DNA of 64,000 nt. Origin: Citrobacter sedlakii NBRC 105722. GTDB taxonomy: Bacteria; Pseudomonadota; Gammaproteobacteria; Enterobacterales; Enterobacteriaceae. The notes under the pieces are model-generated. The model had not been told where the DNA came from. It was given only the letters and a program-made list of their open reading frames with translations, and made no database searches. Location: NCBI RefSeq assembly GCF_000759835.1, contig NZ_BBNB01000001.1, positions 835,270 to 899,269 on the forward strand. The letters run 5' to 3'. This document shows, piece by piece, positions 57,862-64,000 of the stretch (positions within the stretch are counted from its first letter, which is position 1; the number at the start of each line of letters is the position of its first letter). A program made the translations under genes and the position numbers.

Positions 57862-58723
57862 CTAGGAACCATGATTCTCAAGTATGTATTTTTTTACAGA
57901 GATCGCGTTTTTATACTTAAATGGATTATTTTTTGCATTATAACCAGATAAATTTAAATCTTTTTCTAAAATTGCATTAGTATGAATATTCCCTTTTTTA
58001 TCATATGTATATCCATATACTTTATAGTAATCACCTTCGTCCATGCTTCCTCCCCAGGAGACCAGACTAATAATATTCATTTCTGAATTAATATTCATAA
58101 AAAAACTGTGCGAACTGAAGGTGCCACATTATCATGATTTTCTATTGAAACAATTATTGTTTCACCATGCACATCTTCACGAATAAAATTCAAAGAGTCG
58201 GCTCTAACATACTTAATAGATACATTATCTATTCCTTTTAGACTAAAAGGACCTTGCTGTATAGCCTCAAAATCTACAATATAATCCTTTTTAGTTGACG
58301 GATCGTTTTTTAAACCACCACTTATACAATTACAAACAGCACTGTTTAAGCTGATAGGGTCAATCCATTTTTTACCCACGTGACTATATGACTTTGCAAA
58401 AACTATATTTAGCTCACTGTCCAGCATATATATATTATCAAACGATAATGGCCCATCAGCAGAGGATGAATCCATACTTAATCTAATACCAGTCACGCCC
58501 CCCATTTACATGGAAAAGTATAATATTGTTTTATCGTGACATTATTGGAATCACCTTCAAGACCCACGTCTATATTTTTAATTTTATTATCGTTTTGCAC
58601 TTGCAATGAAAAATATTTGATATCTCTAACTTGGTCAGATGATGATAATTTAAAATCTGTTGCATAAGATAGTTTGGTGGAAAAAATAAATATCAATACC
58701 AGTATTTTAAAAAATCTCATCAA
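57862..58723 (-). pseudogene. Secreted protein gene split into three frames; possible immunity to the GH19 cassette
   Basis: Three abutting frames (58493-58723, 58095-58505, 57862-58098) read as one protein of about 285 residues if one base is added at a G6 run (58498-58503) and one at a T7 run near 58098. The first piece begins with a signal peptide (MMRFFKILVLIFIFSTKLSYA), so the product would be periplasmic. It directly follows the GH19 lysozyme cassette, the expected place for a periplasmic immunity protein against a wall-degrading effector. I do not recognise a family. The last two pieces overlap as ATGA, so separate translation cannot be excluded. Confidence 0.55.
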
Positions 58724-58747
58724 AAATGCCCTCTTGCAGGAATCTTA

Positions 58748-59527
58748 TTAAATTATTATATCTATCTTCATAGTGGTATCATAAAGATTTACAATTCGTG
58801 TTATTGAGTCCGACACCGTTCTACCAATTCCATTATCAGCTCTACTATATAAATTATTCTGATCCCAAAAGTACAAAGCAGACCTTGCTGCATAAACAGT
58901 TTCAACTAATAAATCCGGACTGGATTCAAAATCAACACGTTCTCCCCAAACTCTTTCGTGATAATTTGTGAAAGGTCTAGAATTATTCTTAAAGGTTAAC
59001 TGTTTCATTCCTCTTCCACGATATCGCCATCCATCTCCACTTGCAATATCATCATTCCCCTCTCGACCACCATATGCCCTGTTCGCAATATTTTGTTTAT
59101 TTGCGGCTTGCCTTCCCGGAATATAGCCATCCGTTTGAGCATCTTGAGGGTGATTACGATAATATGCGAATTTATCTATAAGCACTTGTGGTCTGTAGTT
59201 AAAACCCTCATTCAAATTGAAAGCAGGCCCTACTTCTTGATAAATTTGAGCGAAAAAATGATATAGTCTATTTTTGGTATTAATATTACAGATATCAAAT
59301 TTACTTGAAAATTCTTCGGCAACAACATCGAGAACAGAGTCAGAAACATTTCTTGGATCAGACCAAATTCTCCTGAGCATCTCTCGTGTAATTTTGGTTT
59401 TCCCTTTCTTTATAGCGTGTAAAAACACTACCGGATGCATATGCCACAACTCCGGCCCCAGCGCCACGTCTTTTTCACACACCGCCTTCATCCATGTCAT
59501 CTTGTCAAGAAACGCTTCCAGATGCAT
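58748..59527 (-). CDS. Displaced GH19 lysozyme/chitinase-type effector module
   Basis: A 259-residue protein. Residues 1-37 (LEAFLDKMTWMKAV, then WHMHPVVFLHA) copy the middle of the large effector at 60503-63586; residues about 45-245 are a GH19 domain like phage endolysins: HFFAQIYQEVG with the probable catalytic Glu98, NEGFNYRPQVL, IANRAYGGREGNDDIASGDGWRYRGRGMKQLT. GH19 lysozymes cut the glycan strands of murein. It lacks the N-terminal targeting part of the big effector, but a ribosome site (AGGAAG, six bases before ATG) is present. It looks like an orphan C-terminal module that could be swapped into the larger gene. Confidence 0.8.
   Translation of the reverse strand: MHLEAFLDKMTWMKAVCEKDVALGPELWHMHPVVFLHAIKKGKTKITREMLRRIWSDPRNVSDSVLDVVAEEFSSKFDICNINTKNRLYHFFAQIYQEVGPAFNLNEGFNYRPQVLIDKFAYYRNHPQDAQTDGYIPGRQAANKQNIANRAYGGREGNDDIASGDGWRYRGRGMKQLTFKNNSRPFTNYHERVWGERVDFESSPDLLVETVYAARSALYFWDQNNLYSRADNGIGRTVSDSITRIVNLYDTTMKIDIII
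59420..59525. repeat. Junction repeat, copy 1 (GH19 module)
   Basis: About 106 bp with near-identity to 61601-61706, covering the LEAFLDKMTWMKAV to HPVVFL coding segment. It is the likely crossover site between the two effectors. Confidence 0.88.
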
Positions 59528-59639
59528 CGCCCTCTTCCTCTGAGAATGGCCTCTGTATTTATTGATATTAATAAAAACAACGAATTATATCATTAATAAA
59601 ACCAGATGCCAGGCGTTTTTTGTGACACGACTAAGGCAA

Positions 59640-60476
59640 CTAATATTGTGTATCCGATTCGATTACTACTTCAGCACTATTATTTTTAGACTTAACGAAA
59701 TAGCGGATAGACTCATTTTTTTGTTCAATTATTATCTCTAGCGTGTTGCGATCAGTCCATTGATAAATGATATATCCTCCATCAACAGGGTATTTAATAT
59801 TTTTACTCGGCAACTTTTCCTTTAACGCATGCTGATAATGACTGAGCGCACGAATATTGGAATACACTTCAGCTATAGATTTATGACTAAACTGACAGCT
59901 ATATTTACTTCTTCCATCGTAGGCCGCGCCTTCCGCAGCGTTTTTACAGTATTGCCAAAAATCAATTTTATCTTTATTCCCCGAAGTTACATTTCCAATT
60001 TTTTTCTTCATGAACACCACATAGTCCTGTTCAGAGAAAAACAAATTCCCCTTAGCCTCTATGAGTTCACTGTACGGTTCGGGACATTCTTCACCAGGCC
60101 TAAGAGATGTCAGGACAATAATATCATCCGTCAGGGGCATTCCTTCCTGTGAAAATAGTGCCTTATACATTGCCACCGTATCTTTAGAGTAAAAATAAGA
60201 AAGCAATGTTTTATTTATTCTGACGAAGTCGATAGAGCAGATATTCCCTTTTTCCAGTAGGGAATTATGAATGGTGAGAATGTTTGAATCAGTGACGATC
60301 TCGACCTGTCGAAACTGCGTTGTCAGATTGCGAACCCTGTCCGCATCCGTCATTCCTAAGACAGTAGAACTGGAGACTTTATCAAAAACCCATACATCCT
60401 TTGCCTCACTCACCTGGATGCGAGCGCTAAATGATAAAACAAAGAGGATGTAAATCCATAATAGTTTTTTATTCAC
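59640..60476 (-). CDS. Secreted putative immunity protein for the M23/GH24 effector
   Basis: A 278-residue protein from a GTG at 60476, which has AAGGA nine bases upstream and gives a clean signal peptide (MNKKLLWIYILFVLSFSA...SEA). A TTG at 60506 would add ten polar residues before it. The gene follows the effector stop by 26 bp. A periplasmic location fits protection against murein hydrolases. Cysteines occur in NICSIDF, GEECPEP, WQYCKNA and KYSCQFS and may form disulfides. No known family is recognised. Confidence 0.65.
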   Translation of the reverse strand: MNKKLLWIYILFVLSFSARIQVSEAKDVWVFDKVSSSTVLGMTDADRVRNLTTQFRQVEIVTDSNILTIHNSLLEKGNICSIDFVRINKTLLSYFYSKDTVAMYKALFSQEGMPLTDDIIVLTSLRPGEECPEPYSELIEAKGNLFFSEQDYVVFMKKKIGNVTSGNKDKIDFWQYCKNAAEGAAYDGRSKYSCQFSHKSIAEVYSNIRALSHYQHALKEKLPSKNIKYPVDGGYIIYQWTDRNTLEIIIEQKNESIRYFVKSKNNSAEVVIESDTQY

Positions 60477-60502
60477 AATAGCATTCCTTGTATTACATTC
60501 TG

Positions 60503-63500
60503 TCAATGAGAAGAATCATAAATATTATTATTGAATAAACCCCACTCTTTCCTCCGGCGTATCACCAGGCCAGTGGTACCGTCATTGGTAATATCGAGGA
60601 ATTCGTCCGCTGCACCAGCATAATCTCCGCTATTAAGTTTCGATTTGAGTAAAGGTGCTTTGCGTAAGGAACCGAGATTGAACAAAAGGCTTACCAACGC
60701 ATCAAACTCGTACTGATAGAGATTCACCGTTACTGAACTCTTAAGTTCATTTACATATGTGGGCAGTCTTTCTTCAAAAAGTTCATCAGCGCGGGCACGC
60801 GTGATGCCGTCTTTGAATTCGTCTGACAGAACGATATCCTCACACTTGCGCCTTGCAATTAAGTGACCATAACCAATGGTGCAATAGCCCTCTGAATCAT
60901 TATAAGGTTTTGACTTAAATGACTCCCATCCTTTGATAAACGCTTTTCCTTCATCTGAAACCTGTAACTGGTTTATATCAATCCGGTTTCCATTTTTGAC
61001 ATTTTCACTGAAAGTGTTCTCGTAACCTTCGCGCAATATTTCCAACGGATCACGTAAGTCATTTCGTCTTCTGTAAGGGAGATCTAATGTATTGTTTGGA
61101 GGCGATTCAGACTCATTTCCAGGATAGTATTCAAAATGTAGCATATAAACAGTCTGCCCCGCTATAATGCTGGGATGCCTGTTTGTTTCTGGAGAAATCA
61201 TTAAACCTGTTTTAGCTATTATACTACCTTGACTCACTTTATCCCCTACATTAACAGTAATACTATTAGGATCAACCTCTCCATAACGTGCAAAAAAACG
61301 TCTGTTATCATTCGTTTTATGCTCGATTGTTATTTGTGATGTTCCCATATAATAAGCTGTAATGCTTTTGACTGTTCCGTCACAAACAGCAACAATTTCT
61401 GTCGAAGGTTCGGTATACAAATCACGAGCAGCATGTTTACGACTCCCTCCGCTTCGATTTCGACCAAATATGGCCTGAGAGGCATTGCTGTCACTTGAAG
61501 ATGCAGCCCAGTAATAATTTTTCCAGACTCCATTAATATCATTCTTCGGTTTGACTTTAAGCGGAAATATAATCAATTTCTGATCGTTTGAGACAGCATC
61601 TAAAAACACTACCGGATGCATATGCCACGGCTCCGGCCCCAGCGGCACGCCCTTTTCTGACACCGCCTTCATCCATGTCATCTTATCCAGAAACGCTTCC
61701 AGATACGTTTTCCATAACGGCGCATCCCTGGTTAATGGATCCAGATAGTTTTTCCACAGCGGATCATCCTTACCGTAGAACCATTCACTGGCGTGTTTCG
61801 CAATAATACGGTACAGGCGGTCACGGTACGACACATTATGAATTGCCTGAAGATATTCCTGCTCTGAGTAATGCCCGTCCTGGTTACTGTCTATCAACGC
61901 CAGCAGGCGTTTATAGTTATACTTGTTCAGCGCGTGAGTGGTGCGGATTTCCTCCTCTGCTGCTTTATACAACTGCTCCAGAATACCCTTCACCACGTTA
62001 TTCGGTTGCTTTATGCCATCAATCAGGTCAAAACTCTCCGGTGTCTTATTCAGAGTAACAAAACCGAGCTCACCAAGCGCATATTGTGATACTTTCTGAA
62101 CACTGGTTGCGGCCAGCCAGCCTCCTTCAGGACGTATCTGATAATATGCCGCATCCTTGTTACTGCTCAGCGTATTCCCCTCAGCATCAACGCCAGGGAC
62201 TTTTGCCAGTGTCAGAATACCCGAGGACTTTGTTTTTCGACCGCCTGCTGTTATTCCGGTATCGCTCTTGTCAAACAACGGTGCATCGGTTTTCCAGGTC
62301 AGATACACCGGCGCATCCTCTCCTGCTCTTCCGGGATTAGTGATGAACTTCTCCATATCATCCATGCTCAGGCACTCTATATGCACCTGGTAACGCGAGC
62401 GTTTGCCGTTTTCTTCCGGTAGCTGATAAAAACCCATATGCCCAAGACTGTCTCCGGCACTGACCGGTACAGGCTCTGAAGGTACATACACATCATTAAA
62501 AACGGGTTCACTACCGGATGCTGACGGTGCAACCGGCGTCAGACTGTCGCCGTCTGACACCACCCATACCCGGTCACCCTTTTTCAGCTTATCCTTATCC
62601 CGGCCCAGAGTGACCAGACTAAATATTCTTGCGGCATCGCCAGGTTTCTTGCCCGGACGAGTAACCTGCTGTGCAGCATTGCCAGGCTCATAAGAGAGTG
62701 GGAAGTCTGGTGTCAGGCTGCCTGCTTTTTTATCTTGCAGCACATCCTCACTGCTCAGATAGTACTTCCAGTTCGTACGCGAAGTGCAGTACGTTACACC
62801 TTCTGGCTGAGTAGTGTAAGCAGGAGAACATTTTGCCCACCAGGACGGAACGGGCGCTGACGCCACCGCTTTCAGAGAACCACGGTCAGACACCGTCCAG
62901 ACTTTAGTGCCTGCGGCAAGTGTGTCCCCTGCTACATTCTTCGTCTCACTGGTAATGGTGACTTCAGTAAACTGACGCCGGTCGCGACTTCGGGTCACAA
63001 TATTATCACCCAGTGTGACAGGCGTATCTTTATTCAGTTTTCCGGCTGCACGCCCTGCCAGCATATCATCCACACTGGAGTAATAGCGCTGGACGCCTGC
63101 CACTTTTCTGTCTGACTGATTTCCCTTTTGTTTATAAGCAATATAAGGCGCCAGATTCATATACAGCGTGAAAAATGTTAGTCCACTCTCTTCTGAATCA
63201 CCCGGCTGGATATAATGTTTCACCAGCACAAAGGAGTTCGAAAGGAACAGCTTTTCACCTCGCCATTCAATCGCGGAACTCTCATAATCCTTACATACGC
63301 GCCAGGCGACAATCTCACCATCAGCCATACAACGGATAAATTGTTCCCCTTTATAAGGCTCACGACAATAATCATTCTCTGGTTTGCTGTCAGTGCTCAG
63401 GGCGCACCAGGGGATGGTGGCATCAGTAATATGGATACCGCCATGCCACATTCCCTGACTTCCTACCAGATACAATCCCGAACTTTCGCTTCCGAGCTTC

Positions 63501-63586
63501 GATAACAGCTCTTCTGTGGAGGGAAAGGCATGACCATTTTTGTTAGATGGTACGGGATAACTGATTTTGGGTATCTTTACTGTCAT
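60503..63586 (-). CDS. Large T6SS murein-hydrolase effector: LytM-like N-terminus, EF-hand, M23 peptidase, GH24 lysozyme
   Basis: A 1027-residue protein directly after a vgrG. Residues 1-410 look like a degenerate LytM fold (MWHGGIHI near 46-53, HMGFYQL and YQVHIECL near 383-406) interrupted by two SH3-like inserts (YYSSVDDMLAGRAAGKL and YYLSSEDVLQDKKAGSL). Residues 563-581 hold an EF-hand (DSNQDGHYSEQE). The conserved junction is at 629-663. An M23 peptidase follows (RKHAARD near 716-722, MLHFEYY near 815-821), and a GH24 lysozyme with Glu888, Asp897 and Thr903 at the exact spacing of the T4 lysozyme triad ends the protein. It should cut both peptide and glycan bonds of murein in the target periplasm. 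Confidence 0.85.
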   Translation of the reverse strand: MTVKIPKISYPVPSNKNGHAFPSTEELLSKLGSESSGLYLVGSQGMWHGGIHITDATIPWCALSTDSKPENDYCREPYKGEQFIRCMADGEIVAWRVCKDYESSAIEWRGEKLFLSNSFVLVKHYIQPGDSEESGLTFFTLYMNLAPYIAYKQKGNQSDRKVAGVQRYYSSVDDMLAGRAAGKLNKDTPVTLGDNIVTRSRDRRQFTEVTITSETKNVAGDTLAAGTKVWTVSDRGSLKAVASAPVPSWWAKCSPAYTTQPEGVTYCTSRTNWKYYLSSEDVLQDKKAGSLTPDFPLSYEPGNAAQQVTRPGKKPGDAARIFSLVTLGRDKDKLKKGDRVWVVSDGDSLTPVAPSASGSEPVFNDVYVPSEPVPVSAGDSLGHMGFYQLPEENGKRSRYQVHIECLSMDDMEKFITNPGRAGEDAPVYLTWKTDAPLFDKSDTGITAGGRKTKSSGILTLAKVPGVDAEGNTLSSNKDAAYYQIRPEGGWLAATSVQKVSQYALGELGFVTLNKTPESFDLIDGIKQPNNVVKGILEQLYKAAEEEIRTTHALNKYNYKRLLALIDSNQDGHYSEQEYLQAIHNVSYRDRLYRIIAKHASEWFYGKDDPLWKNYLDPLTRDAPLWKTYLEAFLDKMTWMKAVSEKGVPLGPEPWHMHPVVFLDAVSNDQKLIIFPLKVKPKNDINGVWKNYYWAASSSDSNASQAIFGRNRSGGSRKHAARDLYTEPSTEIVAVCDGTVKSITAYYMGTSQITIEHKTNDNRRFFARYGEVDPNSITVNVGDKVSQGSIIAKTGLMISPETNRHPSIIAGQTVYMLHFEYYPGNESESPPNNTLDLPYRRRNDLRDPLEILREGYENTFSENVKNGNRIDINQLQVSDEGKAFIKGWESFKSKPYNDSEGYCTIGYGHLIARRKCEDIVLSDEFKDGITRARADELFEERLPTYVNELKSSVTVNLYQYEFDALVSLLFNLGSLRKAPLLKSKLNSGDYAGAADEFLDITNDGTTGLVIRRRKEWGLFNNNIYDSSH
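61601..61706. repeat. Junction repeat, copy 2 (large effector)
   Basis: Partner of 59420-59525; it codes for residues about 628-662 of the large effector, just before the M23/GH24 part. Confidence 0.88.
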
Positions 63587-63601
63587 AAATCACCTTCCAT
63601 G

Positions 63602-64000
63602 CTACTCACTGGTCCATTTGGCGGAGTTTTTTGTTGTGACCGTCACGTCCGTCTTTTTGAAGTCCGGCGTTTCCAGTGGCTGACTGCTGCCACATCCGGG
63701 CACCAGGTAACTTGCAACCTTCATCACCATCATCCCCTCTGAACCATGCTCAATCCCGTTTTCACTCAGCTTCAGATAAGATCCCCCGCCGTTCAGCGTC
63801 AGGGTTTCCGGGGTGCTGATAATAATTTCATCTTCACTACTGGTCACCGTCAGCTGCTTTTCAGAAAACAGGGCCATCGTGTTGTGCTGAGCCTGAATCT
63901 CGATGTCTCCCTGGTTGGCAACCAGCTTCGCCCCGTCTTTATGCACAAACAGACCGAGCGCTTTTTCTACCGTTACAGACAGATTTTTCATCGCACCGAC
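63602..64000 (-). CDS. vgrG: Second VgrG, C-terminal end only (continues beyond the window)
   Basis: The last 133 codons of a VgrG: DUF2345 needle sequence with KALGLFVHKDGAKLVANQGD, the GDIEIQAQHNTMALFSEKQL strand pattern and GGGSYLKLSENGIEHGSEG. It ends in a short tail (GCGSSQPLETPDFKKTDVTV) unlike that of the VgrG at 45165. The frame is open to the window edge. The large effector starts 16 bp after its stop, so it is its probable cargo. Confidence 0.9.
   Translation of the reverse strand, partial: VGAMKNLSVTVEKALGLFVHKDGAKLVANQGDIEIQAQHNTMALFSEKQLTVTSSEDEIIISTPETLTLNGGGSYLKLSENGIEHGSEGMMVMKVASYLVPGCGSSQPLETPDFKKTDVTVTTKNSAKWTSE

Overview
The window is enterobacterial chromosome. From the left edge to position 28437 the gene order is the one known from Escherichia coli and its relatives around the fru-yej region: psuK, fruA-fruK-fruB, setB, yeiW, efpL(yeiP), yeiQ, yeiR, lpxT, mepS, pdeN(rtn), yejABEF, yejG, bcr, rsuA, radD(yejH), rplY, yejK, yejL, yejM, then the proline tRNA proL. 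Protein similarity is high to E. coli but not identical, and a mannonate dehydratase gene (uxuA) sits between efpL and yeiQ, which E. coli K-12 does not have there. A Citrobacter- or Salmonella-like genome is the best guess; the species cannot be settled from the sequence alone.

Immediately downstream of proL (from about 28500 to the right edge) lies a type VI secretion system (T6SS) island, all on the minus strand. Read in the direction of transcription (from 64000 down) it has: the end of one vgrG; a large peptidoglycan-hydrolase effector (M23 peptidase plus GH24 lysozyme) and a secreted putative immunity protein; a displaced GH19 lysozyme cassette with its own broken secreted neighbour; a PAAR tip protein; a membrane protein; tssM; tssA; tssF; tssG; an ERIC element; tssJ; a complete vgrG with an ADP-ribosyltransferase-like toxin and immunity gene; a 13-kb array of truncated vgrG pieces, DUF4123 chaperone, small co-chaperone, Tox-REase-5 nuclease toxins and Imm52-like immunity genes; then tssE and a VasL-type membrane protein. 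tssB, tssC, tssK, tssL, clpV and hcp are not in the window and probably lie to the right.

The most striking part is the array at 30970-43672. Six 5'-truncated vgrG fragments each begin within about 15 bp of the stop codon of an upstream immunity gene, or about 60 bp in the rightmost case, and each leads (or once led) into a cargo module. This looks like a bank of displaced VgrG tails with their cargo, comparable to orphan rhs tips and CdiA-CT modules: homology in the vgrG part would allow the intact vgrG at 45165-47636 to exchange its effector by recombination. Several modules are scarred by deletions that fuse vgrG to the chaperone, co-chaperone or toxin tail; one toxin has lost its catalytic glutamate; immunity genes outnumber intact toxins. 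The same principle is seen on a smaller scale at 58748-59527, where a GH19 module carries a copy of the junction sequence of the big effector next door.

The left half works as ordinary housekeeping: fructose uptake by the PTS under Cra control, sugar efflux, hexuronate catabolism (uxuA/yeiQ with two UxuR/ExuR-like operators), zinc GTPase YeiR, envelope maintenance (LpxT, MepS, YejM), peptide import (YejABEF), c-di-GMP breakdown, drug efflux, 16S rRNA pseudouridylation and nucleoid or DNA repair functions.
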